Below are positions 1-6,289 of a stretch of 7,347 bases of DNA, piece by piece. The position numbers and the translations under genes were made by a program. The DNA is from Prevotellaceae bacterium. Its GTDB lineage: Bacteria > Bacteroidota > Bacteroidia > Bacteroidales > UBA932. Position 1 is the first letter of the stretch. The number at the start of each line of letters is the position of its first letter. The stretch is taken from the NCBI GenBank assembly GCA_031284065.1, contig JAITAP010000066.1:1-7347 (forward strand). The letters are read 5' to 3'. Below the pieces are notes generated by a model. That model was given only the letters and a program-made list of their open reading frames with translations, made no database searches and had not been told where the DNA came from.

Positions 1-15
1 CGGGGGCGCGGCGTT

Positions 16-58
16 CGTAGGGCGTTGCCCTACGCTAATGATTACGCCCTTTCAGGGC
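16..58. repeat. Paired small hairpins
   Basis: Two adjacent hairpins are visible. Arms CGTAGGGC (16-23) and GCCCTACG (27-34) enclose a 3-base loop. Arms GCCCT (46-50) and AGGGC (54-58) enclose TTC. The pair, separated by a short link, resembles intergenic repeats I recall as common in Bacteroidetes genomes, but copy number cannot be judged from one window. No function is assigned. Confidence 0.55.
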
Positions 59-99
59 TTGGGAGAGGCGGGAATTGCTTGCGCCGAGCTCCGCTCCGG

Positions 100-321
100 T
101 TCCCCGTAGGGGAATAATATCAATAGAAAAGCCCATTGCCCGCTTTCGCCGTTAGCCTATCCCGTAGGGATTTAACAGCGTCGTCATTTTCTATTAATCC
201 CCTACGGGGAATAGGAAAAAGATGATAGCCGTTTTTCTATTGATATTATTCCCCTACGGGGAATTGGGAAAAGCGACACACATTTTTCTATTAATATTAA
301 TCCCCTACGGGGAATAGGAAA
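100..321. repeat. Palindromic intergenic repeat set, four copies
   Basis: Three copies in one orientation lie at about 187-219, 232-271 and 283-321. Each reads TTTTCTATTRAT, a short AT stretch, the palindrome CCCCTACGGGG, then AATAGGAAA or AATTGGGAAA. Copy 187-219 lacks the middle AT stretch. A fourth copy at 100-130 is inverted, and a shortened core ATCCCGTAGGGAT sits at 159-171. The palindrome cores start at 199, 251 and 302, giving spacings of 52 and 51 bases with variable gaps of only about 11-12 bases. This is a dispersed-repeat cluster of Bacteroidetes type, not a CRISPR array, because the gaps are far too short for spacers and no cas gene is present. Confidence 0.75.
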
Positions 322-403
322 CTCGGCGAAGCCAATTGCCGCATGTTTCCTTTCGAGGGCTGCGGAACATGAGCTTAGCGTATGCTCTTGTTGCAACAAA
401 GTT

Positions 404-431
404 ACTCTAAACTCTAATATCTAAACTCTAA
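404..431. repeat. Heptamer tandem repeat over a stop codon
   Basis: Four tandem 7-base units read ACTCTAA (404-410), ACTCTAA (411-417), TATCTAA (418-424) and ACTCTAA (425-431). The last unit contains the TAG stop codon (428-430, minus strand) of the iron-sulfur protein gene. On the coding strand the unit is TTAGAGT. It may be simple slippage expansion of the 3' end. Confidence 0.6.
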
Positions 432-1960
432 AACCCAAACCCCTCTATTACTTTTTCTTCTTTTTCCTGCTCTTCAAAAGGCTTGGCTTTGCCCTGCACG
501 GCATGGCCTTCGACGTGAATTGCGCGGAACGGGCGGACAGGGCAAATAAATTCGCATCCGCCGCAGCCTATACATATCTCCACGTTGACGTGCGGGATTG
601 TAAGCCCGTTTTTGTATGGAATCATCGTAACCGCCTGCGTGGGGCAATGCTCCGAGCACGCGCCGCAGTTCGTTTCTGCCGTTTGCACAACGCATATATC
701 CCGCGTGAACACTACATGCCCGCCCTGATTCAGGTGTTTTTCGTCCTTTGTAAGCGGCGTTATTGCGCCGGTGGGGCACGCCTCCGAGCAAACGGTGCAG
801 TCGTAATTACAAAAGCCTTTTTCAAAGTACATCATCGGCTGCATCATTCCGGCAAGCCCGTACTCCATAAAGGCAGGTTTTAGCGCCCGCGACGGGCATT
901 TGCTTATGCACAGGTGGCATGAGGTGCAATGCTTCAGCATGTTCTCCGCGCTTACCGCCCCCGGCGGCAAAATGGGCTGCTGCCGGACGTACTTACTTTT
1001 TCCCGTCAGGCGGCTCGCCTCGCTTCCGATTGCCGCCGCAGGCGCGGCCGCTACGGTAGCTGCGCCGGCTGTCAGAAACCGCCGTCTTCCCTCGTCAACA
1101 GGACGCTCCGCAGTAGCGGCGTTCGCATCTTTTGCAGGGGCAAGCGAGGGGGAGTATTTCAGCGCGTCTTTCCGGCAAACGTTCAGGCAGCTGAAGCAAC
1201 TCACGCAGCGGCTGCTATCTACGGCTTTTTGCTTGCTGCTGATGCACGCCGCCTTGCACGTCATTTCGCACGCCCCGCAGCTGCTGCACTTGCTTTTATC
1301 TATCCTGATTTTGAAAATAGAAAATTTGCTCAAAAAGCCCAAGATTGCGCCCGTCGGGCAAATCGTGTTGCAGTACGTGCGCCCGTGCCTCCACGCCAGA
1401 TAGCCGATGGTTAGCAGGGTCAGCGCGGCTACGGCAAAGGAGAGGACGCTCGCTACGAATACATCCGTTTTGTAGAACGTGTAGCTCCCGAAGCTCGTAA
1501 AGATTGCCTCCAGCACGTTGTTGCCCGCCATGTAAACCGGACGGAAAATATTTGCCGCTACCCGCCCGTAAGCGCTATAGGGGTCGATAAGACCCAGCGC
1601 CAGCGGGAATTTCAGGAAAACAGCGCCCGCCGCAGCGAGCATGGAAATGCGTAAAATATTCTTGGCTTTGCTGAACTTGTATCGCTTTTTTTTGGCAGCC
1701 CGCTTTGCCACCCACGCTACTATATCCTGATATACGCCCATTGGGCATACCGAAGAGCAATATACCCGCCCGAACAGCAACGTCAGCGCGAGCAGTACTG
1801 CCAGCGTGATAACGGCGCAACCCACAATGGCGGGCACAAGCTGTATCCTTGCCGGCCAACCGGAGATTTCGTCGGGCATTAACCCCGCAAAGTCAAGAAA
1901 GTAAAATGTTATCAGCGAAAATAAGGCTACTGATACGCCTACTCGTATTTTTTTCAACAT
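428..1960 (-). CDS. NapH-NapG-like fused membrane polyferredoxin (4Fe-4S)
   Basis: This 510-residue inner-membrane electron carrier probably moves electrons from quinol across the membrane. Hydrophobic spans lie near residues 8-27, 42-63, 103-122 and 166-188. The two NapH-hallmark motifs are GRVYCSSVCPMG (C68, C72) and GRTYCNTICPTG (C197, C201). Two ferredoxin-type clusters follow (C225/228/231/235 and C252/255/258/262). At residues 292-300 comes GRRRFLTAGA and an Ala-rich hydrophobic stretch, a Tat-like signal inside the chain. The remainder matches NapG order, with LPPGA before the first cluster and four cluster motifs: C345/348/351/355, C384/388/391/395, C423/432/435/439 and C463/466/469/473. 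E. coli NapH and NapG are separate proteins, so this looks like a natural fusion. It lies 15 bases after the DUF362 gene and is probably co-transcribed. No NapA, NapB or other terminal reductase is in the window, so nitrate reduction cannot be claimed; the physiological acceptor is unknown. Confidence 0.9.
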   Translation of the reverse strand: MLKKIRVGVSVALFSLITFYFLDFAGLMPDEISGWPARIQLVPAIVGCAVITLAVLLALTLLFGRVYCSSVCPMGVYQDIVAWVAKRAAKKKRYKFSKAKNILRISMLAAAGAVFLKFPLALGLIDPYSAYGRVAANIFRPVYMAGNNVLEAIFTSFGSYTFYKTDVFVASVLSFAVAALTLLTIGYLAWRHGRTYCNTICPTGAILGFLSKFSIFKIRIDKSKCSSCGACEMTCKAACISSKQKAVDSSRCVSCFSCLNVCRKDALKYSPSLAPAKDANAATAERPVDEGRRRFLTAGAATVAAAPAAAIGSEASRLTGKSKYVRQQPILPPGAVSAENMLKHCTSCHLCISKCPSRALKPAFMEYGLAGMMQPMMYFEKGFCNYDCTVCSEACPTGAITPLTKDEKHLNQGGHVVFTRDICVVQTAETNCGACSEHCPTQAVTMIPYKNGLTIPHVNVEICIGCGGCEFICPVRPFRAIHVEGHAVQGKAKPFEEQEKEEKVIEGFGF

Positions 1961-1975
1961 ACAATATCGTCCAAA

Positions 1976-2905
1976 TCACCCCAACTTTATACGCTTAATA
2001 TTCAACTTTTCCAGGTTCATTGTTCCTATCCCCAGCGATTGGCCGTTGGCGAGGTGTCCGACGTTTTCCAAAGGCATATCCCGGATTTGCCCGAAGAATT
2101 TTGCGGCGGCGGTATCTACCGCTACAATATCTCTGGAGATAAAAAGGCTCTTGGTGTTGGCTACGTCGGCGGTTGAGCGTCCTTGCGGCCCGTTGGATTT
2201 CATCATGCGGTAGGCGTCCACGACGTTCAGCACGGGCTTTTTGTCCATTGTGCAAACGTCGGCTATGCACTGCTGGAGGTCAACCCGGTGGAATACGCGC
2301 CTGTCCCACACTATCCCCATGTAGTTTTTCATGGAAATTGACAAGTTTGCGCCTCCGTGGTGCTTTAGCACCGGTACGTTAATCCACGCATCGCAGTCCA
2401 GTATAGCCTCGTGTATTTTTGACGTTTTGAGTTTTTGCGCGTTGGGCAGCTGCACTTCCCTGTAGTAGGCTTCTTCGTGAGCAGGCGCCATTTTTGCCCC
2501 TGCCGCCTTGGCCGCCGCCTCAATGCCGCTGTTTTTGTAGCATTTAATCCAGTCGTCGCAGGTGTGGTCAAATACCGTGACCTCCTTTGCCCCCGCCTGA
2601 AAGCATTGGCGCACAATTTCGCCCACCAGCTTCGGGTTGGTGTTGCCCGCCAGCTCCGGCGTTTTGTCCCAGCCGATGTTGGGTTTTACGACCACCTTCC
2701 AGCCTTTTTGGATGAATTGGGACATTCCTCCCAACTCCTCAATGGCCTGCCGGAACATTTCCTCCGGCTCTCCGCCCATAACGGCAACCATATCAACCGG
2801 CTTGCCGCTCGACGATTGTGCCATCAGGTCCATTCCACCTTTCGACTTTAGCGTGATTATTGCCCCTGTAAGGGCTATTGTCCTTAGAAATTCTTTCCTG
2901 TCCAT
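1976..2905 (-). CDS. DUF362 domain protein with Tat-like leader
   Basis: This 309-residue protein carries typical DUF362 signatures: VVVKPNIGWD (71-80), the NVPVLKHHGG and SISMKNYMG stretch (176-197), and ISRDIVAVDTAAAKFFG (256-272). The biochemical role of the family is not settled. Some members carry a ferredoxin domain, but this one has no CxxCxxC cluster motif. The N-terminus DRKEFLRTIALTGAI resembles a Tat signal (S/T-R-R-x-F-L-K), with Lys in place of the second Arg, followed by a short hydrophobic stretch. Export to the periplasm or membrane anchoring is therefore inferred, not certain. The ATG at 2905 is favoured because it places this leader at the N-terminus. The gene precedes the NapH-NapG-like gene by 15 bases, which suggests a shared redox role. 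It is separated from the upstream receptor gene by 182 bases containing a hairpin repeat, so it may have its own promoter. Confidence 0.85.
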   Translation of the reverse strand: MDRKEFLRTIALTGAIITLKSKGGMDLMAQSSSGKPVDMVAVMGGEPEEMFRQAIEELGGMSQFIQKGWKVVVKPNIGWDKTPELAGNTNPKLVGEIVRQCFQAGAKEVTVFDHTCDDWIKCYKNSGIEAAAKAAGAKMAPAHEEAYYREVQLPNAQKLKTSKIHEAILDCDAWINVPVLKHHGGANLSISMKNYMGIVWDRRVFHRVDLQQCIADVCTMDKKPVLNVVDAYRMMKSNGPQGRSTADVANTKSLFISRDIVAVDTAAAKFFGQIRDMPLENVGHLANGQSLGIGTMNLEKLNIKRIKLG

Positions 2906-2982
2906 GATAAGCTATTTTTATTGGTTGATAATATATAAAATCTAATAAATTTTCAAATTAGAAGTTGTTGCTTGCGCATCTC

Positions 2983-3040
2983 CAAGCCCCGCAGGGACGA
3001 CATATATTGTCGCTTTCAAGCGCCGTCCCTGCGGGACTTG
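2983..3040. repeat. Structured GC-rich inverted repeat
   Basis: Arms at 2983-2999 (CAAGCCCCGCAGGGACG) and 3024-3040 (CGTCCCTGCGGGACTTG) are complementary over 17 bases with one mismatch that becomes a G-U pair on one strand. The loop can form smaller hairpins (CGACA/TGTCG and CGCTT/AAGCG). It lies between the receptor stop and the DUF362 start. No U-tract follows on the coding strand, so it is not a canonical terminator. The core CCCGCAGGG resembles the palindromes at 100-321. Confidence 0.7.
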
Positions 3041-3087
3041 CTGTCGGTCAGCAGTGATTGTAATTACTTACGTATTTATAGCAATGT

Positions 3088-4971
3088 TTAAAATCTTAGA
3101 TTTACGCCGCCGAACACCGTAGCTCCCGGCATGGGGTATCCTGCGTTGATTTCGTACTCCTGCGCCAGCAAATTTTCTCCTTTCACAAACAGCTCCAGCA
3201 GCGTGGAGATGCTGTAGGCTACCCTTGCGTTCCAGAGGGTGAACGAATCTTTGACCGTACTGTTCGCAGCTACGGAGGTGTAAAGGTTTTCGATGTGCTG
3301 CACGCCCGACGCAAACCTCCATTTTGATACGGAGTAGTCAAAGCCCGCATACAGCTTGTGCTCCGGCGCTGCCGTTACTTTGTATTCCATGTTCAGCCAG
3401 CTGTAATTTGCCGATAGCCTGAGATTTGGAGATATTCTGTAGAAAGATGACAGCTCCAGACCGTAATTTTCAATTTTGCCGATATTGATATTCAGCGGTT
3501 TACCGTTTGCCAATACGGTTTGTATGGCGTTGTCGCCCTTGAGGTAGAATATACTAACCTCAAAGCCCAGCGTATAGTCCAGCAGCTTTTGCGAGTACGA
3601 CAGCTCGTAGCTCATCAATCGCTCCGGCTTAAGGTTGGGATTTTGCGGCGGAAACATGTACATTTCTCTGATGGTAGGATTTCTGAAACCTTTGCTCGCT
3701 ATGGCCTTCAGCGCCGCTGCCTCCGACGCCGGAAAGCTAAGCCCCACCGACGGAATCCACTCCGTTCCCGTCCGGCCGTTGTTATCGACCCTGATACCGG
3801 CGTTTAGCAGCAGCCTTTTGAACAGGCTTTGCTCAACGTTGAGGTACCCGGCCACGTCGTTAATTCCTTCTTCTGCAATGTCCGCATCGGCTCTGCCGTC
3901 AAGGTAGCTGTTCCACGCATGGCCGCTGAAGCGCTGCAAGTCAACTCCGGCGGTGATGCTGTTTCCCGCAAAAAGGTTAACCGCTTGGTACAGCGATACG
4001 CCCAGCATGTTGTCGGTGGAATGAAAGCGGTCATTGCGGGGAGCGCCGCCGGTTAGAGCGTATCCGTCGTTGATTTCGTGTACTCCGAAGTTGTAGAAAA
4101 ATTTCAGCGCGCCGGAGGTTTTTTCGTATCTGTTCTCAACCGAAAGTGAGGTTACGCCGCGGGTAACATTTGCGTCGTTGTCAACCATTGGAGCGTTAGC
4201 TGTTCCCGGGTTTGAGGCGGCGAAATTCGTAAGGCTCACGTCGGCAAACGCTTTCCAAGCGGAAGAAAAATCATACCCAAGCTTTCCGTAAGCGCTGTAC
4301 TGGCTAAACTCCATATTTTCGCGGCTTCCGTCGCTGCGGTTGTACCCCAGCGACAGGTAGCTGCTGAATTTTCCCGAGCGAACGGAGTTGTTAACCTCTG
4401 AAGAGAGCGTGTTGTACGAGCCGTACATTGCCCGCAAGCTCGTTTTTATGCCGTCTTCTGTTGGTTTTTTTGTGATGACGTTGATAACGCCGCCCAAAGC
4501 GTTTGAGCCGTACAGAACCGACGCCGGGCCTCGAACAACCTCCACCCGTTCCGCCATCAGCGACTGGTACGCATCGGGCAGGGGGTGCCCCATGAGCCCC
4601 ATGTACTGCGGATGCCCGTCAATCAGCACCAGCACTCCCGTTGTCGGGCTGTCGCCCACTCCCCTGATTTTTATTCCTCCGGCAGCGCCTGTGGATACTC
4701 CGTAGCCCATAACGCCGCGCCCGGTGATGAACAAGCCCGGCACTTCTTCGGTGATAATGGGCAAGAGCGATTGCTCCAGCCTGCTCTCAATCGTTTTGCC
4801 GGCCACGACGCTTACGCTCATGGGCAAATTCCGCAAGCTGGTTTCTACCCGCGAACCCGTTACAATAACGTCATCCAAATGTACGGAATCGCCAACAGCA
4901 TTTGCAAAGCTCTCCCCGGCAAGCAGGAGTTGTAGAAAAGCGCAGGTGGAAATCAGCAGTATTTTTTTCAT
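3088..4971 (-). CDS. TonB-dependent outer-membrane receptor
   Basis: This 627-residue outer-membrane active-transport channel is energised by TonB-ExbBD. The N-terminus MKKILLISTCAFLQLLLAG is a Sec signal peptide with likely cleavage near residues 23-25. A TonB box, DDVIVTGS, is at 33-40. The plug domain spans about 46-168 and contains the family signature from RVEVVRGPASVLYGSNALGG (142-161) to INVITK. The rest forms the beta-barrel and ends in the expected terminal Phe (NLRF). The length and lack of an N-terminal carboxypeptidase-regulatory-like domain exclude a SusC-type glycan receptor, and no SusD neighbour exists. It belongs with vitamin, siderophore or metal-complex receptors, somewhat BtuB-like in layout. 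It begins 18 bases after the phosphoribosyltransferase stop and is the third gene of an operon with that gene and the ECF S component, so they probably share a substrate, whose identity the sequence does not reveal. Confidence 0.92.
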   Translation of the reverse strand: MKKILLISTCAFLQLLLAGESFANAVGDSVHLDDVIVTGSRVETSLRNLPMSVSVVAGKTIESRLEQSLLPIITEEVPGLFITGRGVMGYGVSTGAAGGIKIRGVGDSPTTGVLVLIDGHPQYMGLMGHPLPDAYQSLMAERVEVVRGPASVLYGSNALGGVINVITKKPTEDGIKTSLRAMYGSYNTLSSEVNNSVRSGKFSSYLSLGYNRSDGSRENMEFSQYSAYGKLGYDFSSAWKAFADVSLTNFAASNPGTANAPMVDNDANVTRGVTSLSVENRYEKTSGALKFFYNFGVHEINDGYALTGGAPRNDRFHSTDNMLGVSLYQAVNLFAGNSITAGVDLQRFSGHAWNSYLDGRADADIAEEGINDVAGYLNVEQSLFKRLLLNAGIRVDNNGRTGTEWIPSVGLSFPASEAAALKAIASKGFRNPTIREMYMFPPQNPNLKPERLMSYELSYSQKLLDYTLGFEVSIFYLKGDNAIQTVLANGKPLNINIGKIENYGLELSSFYRISPNLRLSANYSWLNMEYKVTAAPEHKLYAGFDYSVSKWRFASGVQHIENLYTSVAANSTVKDSFTLWNARVAYSISTLLELFVKGENLLAQEYEINAGYPMPGATVFGGVNLRF

Positions 4972-4989
4972 ATTTTGCTTACGCTTTTA

Positions 4990-5388
4990 TTAGGCTATCC
5001 ATGGAAATTTGAAACATTCTTCATTGTATAACGCATAATCGGCATTTCCGTTTACGGCAAAGGTTTTTATCAGCTTTGCCCCTTGCAGCAACTCTACTGC
5101 CAACCTGATAGAAGCCCCCGTTTTGATGCGGTCGTCAGCTAACAGAATAGCTTTGCCCCTAAATTCAAAATCAACAGGCGACAACAGCTTGGGGGTATCG
5201 TACTTGGGCTTTTGGCTATCGTCCCGCAGGTTAATCCTCAACAATTGCAGCTCCACGCCCAGCCTCTGATTGATAATCGCCGCCGGTATTATCCCTCCGT
5301 TGGCAATTGCTACAATCATATCAAAATTCTCAGCAAAAGCGATAGCCCTGAATTTCTCCAGCACTTCGCCAAACGTCTTAGCCTGCAT
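4990..5388 (-). CDS. Type I phosphoribosyltransferase, small
   Basis: This 132-residue cytosolic enzyme of the PRTase fold is expected to transfer ribose-5-phosphate from PRPP to a nitrogenous base or similar acceptor. The PRPP-binding loop is clear at 81-93, ILLADDRIKTGAS, with the paired acidic residues and the TG turn. An earlier strand-loop, MIVAIANGGIIPA (24-36), matches the pyrophosphate-binding loop region of xanthine/hypoxanthine-guanine PRTases. The C-terminus has CFKFPW (125-130), and small purine PRTases often place an aromatic base-stacking residue near this end. It is shorter than E. coli Gpt (about 152 residues) and the substrate is unassigned. It starts 3 bases after the ECF S-component stop and lies 18 bases before the receptor gene. 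Inference: it may trap an imported base by phosphoribosylation. PRTase folds also include regulators, so catalysis is not certain. Confidence 0.82.
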   Translation of the reverse strand: MQAKTFGEVLEKFRAIAFAENFDMIVAIANGGIIPAAIINQRLGVELQLLRINLRDDSQKPKYDTPKLLSPVDFEFRGKAILLADDRIKTGASIRLAVELLQGAKLIKTFAVNGNADYALYNEECFKFPWIA

Positions 5389-5391
5389 AGC

Positions 5392-5901
5392 TTACAGCTT
5401 CGCCAAAGTTTTTAGCAGGGCATACCCAAGGAACACCTGCACCAGCAAGCCCGGGTAACCTACCCTCAAATCTTTCAACGCCCTAAAAAAGTCGGCAACA
5501 ATAGCCCACTCAATCAGCGTGCCCACTACCTGATAGGCCACCACTGCCGCCGCTATTGCCCAAAAAGACACCTTGCCGCTGAAGCGCGCTGCGTAAGCCG
5601 CTCCCACCGCCAGCAGCACGGATTTAACCATGATGACGGGCAAAGCCGCCGCCGGAGGCATACCAAACAGCAAGCTGTTGGCAAGCGGAGACGCAATAGC
5701 CGTCAGCAATCCGACGCTCAGGCCGCATTTATACGCCGCAATCAGCGTGAAAAAGTAAATCGGCAGCCACATTAGCCCTCCGCTGGGGAGCAAGTGGCAA
5801 ATTTGCGGCAGCGCAATGTTCCCCGCAATGAATAGTAGAGAAAAGAGATACGTCGCTACCTCTTTGTACTTTAACGAGTAAAGTTTTGCTGTTGTATTCA
5901 T
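5392..5901 (-). CDS. ECF-type transporter substrate-binding (S) component
   Basis: This 169-residue, very hydrophobic inner-membrane protein has about six spans near residues 15-35, 43-58, 59-78, 85-106, 111-135 and 148-166. Size, span number and composition fit S components of energy-coupling-factor importers, which bind vitamins or related small molecules and borrow a shared EcfA/EcfA'/EcfT module. No ATPase or EcfT gene is in the window, so a group II system is inferred, with the module encoded elsewhere. Motifs with Pro and Asn in and near the loops (SPLANSLLFGMPPAAALP, 71-88) are prominent, but I do not recognise a named vitamin subfamily. It is the first gene of the operon with the phosphoribosyltransferase (3-base gap) and the TonB receptor. 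A short leader of roughly 20 bases leaves no room for a riboswitch. Another small membrane transporter family cannot be excluded. Confidence 0.78.
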   Translation of the reverse strand: MNTTAKLYSLKYKEVATYLFSLLFIAGNIALPQICHLLPSGGLMWLPIYFFTLIAAYKCGLSVGLLTAIASPLANSLLFGMPPAAALPVIMVKSVLLAVGAAYAARFSGKVSFWAIAAAVVAYQVVGTLIEWAIVADFFRALKDLRVGYPGLLVQVFLGYALLKTLAKL

Positions 5902-5926
5902 GATAATTACAAGATTTTAATTTGTG

Positions 5927-5956
5927 CAATATTAGTAAATTTAACGGTACCCCGAA
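5927..5956 (-). promoter_or_regulatory. Candidate promoter of the ECF-PRTase-receptor operon
   Basis: On the minus strand, TAATATTG (5934-5927) matches the Bacteroidetes -7 box TAnnTTTG except for one base. TTCG (5956-5953) lies 18 bases upstream as a weak -33 box. The predicted leader before the ATG at 5901 would be about 20 bases. The match is imperfect and the surroundings are AT-rich, so this is tentative. Confidence 0.35.
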
Positions 5957-6058
5957 TCTATTTTTGTGATTAAAACGGAAAACCTGCGCTCAAAGCGAAG
6001 ATTATAGATGCTAAATACGCTGAAAAACCTGATAGCGGCTCATAATTTGGTGGTTTTA

Positions 6059-6122
6059 GCACGCAGATGACACAGGTTTTTATTCATTTCACCAGCTGCG
6101 TAAATCTGTGTCATCTGCGTGC
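6059..6122. repeat. 17-bp perfect inverted repeat
   Basis: Arms GCACGCAGATGACACAG (6059-6075) and CTGTGTCATCTGCGTGC (6106-6122) are exact reverse complements. The stem can extend inward by a G-T and three T-A pairs (to 6079 and 6102). The loop is about 22 bases and contains no gene. It looks like a palindromic intergenic repeat unit or a miniature mobile remnant, and I do not see flanking target duplications. Confidence 0.75.
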
Positions 6123-6238
6123 CAAGTATTGATATTTCCCCCCTGCGGGAAATCGCAAAGCCACACTGCGCCAAGCATAAAAGCCATGCGTAAAGATTCT
6201 TTTACTGAGCATACCAAAAGTTAAATGCGTTGACTACG

Positions 6239-6269
6239 CTTGCAGCTGTCGATTTTTTTATTACCTTTG
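6239..6269 (+). promoter_or_regulatory. tmRNA promoter
   Basis: TACCTTTG (6262-6269) matches the Bacteroidetes -7 consensus TAnnTTTG exactly. CTTG (6239-6242) sits 19 bases upstream as the -33 box. Transcription would begin around 6275, some 15 bases before the mature tmRNA 5' end, leaving a short leader for RNase P to remove. Confidence 0.7.
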
Positions 6270-6289
6270 CGCCGTTATACCTTAAAAAT

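Larger units (their letters stand above)
1..427. other. Gene-free, repeat-rich intergenic region
   Basis: No credible gene was found in this 427-base stretch downstream of the iron-sulfur protein gene. It holds two small hairpins (16-58), a palindromic repeat set (100-321), a 12-bp palindrome TTGTTGCAACAA (388-399) and a heptamer tandem repeat (404-431). The only reading frame of note (minus strand, 202-399) is a translation of the repeats and is not credible as a gene. I see no canonical terminator with a U-tract for the leftward operon. Confidence 0.8.
5902..6289. other. Divergent intergenic region with repeats, no gene
   Basis: This 388-base stretch separates the leftward operon from the rightward tmRNA gene. 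It holds a weak promoter candidate for the operon, a 17-bp perfect inverted repeat (6059-6122), a small palindrome (ATTTCCC 6134-6140 with GGGAAAT 6147-6153) and the tmRNA promoter. Nothing protein-coding is convincing, and nothing recognisable lies between about 5957 and 6055. Confidence 0.7.

Noticed and set aside
187..321. CRISPR array
   Set aside because: Gaps between copies are about 11-12 bases, repeats vary in length, one copy is inverted and no cas gene is present.
202..399. Minus-strand frame of 65 residues with repeated FPIPRRG-like peptides
   Set aside because: The peptide repeat is only the translation of the palindromic DNA repeats; one copy is shifted out of frame by the 52-base spacing, and no gene-like start region is seen.
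503..1414. Plus-strand frames opposite the iron-sulfur gene
   Set aside because: They are antisense to a gene with six intact cluster motifs, and their own translations show no recognisable domain.
428..1960. Periplasmic nitrate reductase operon
   Set aside because: Only NapH/NapG-like parts are present; no catalytic NapA, NapB, NapC or NapD is in the window.
3088..4971. SusC-type polysaccharide utilisation receptor
   Set aside because: It is too short, lacks the N-terminal extension domain and has no SusD or glycoside hydrolase neighbour.
5902..5926. Riboswitch upstream of the ECF gene
   Set aside because: The predicted leader is only about 20 bases and no conserved aptamer is visible; sequence further upstream shows only repeats.
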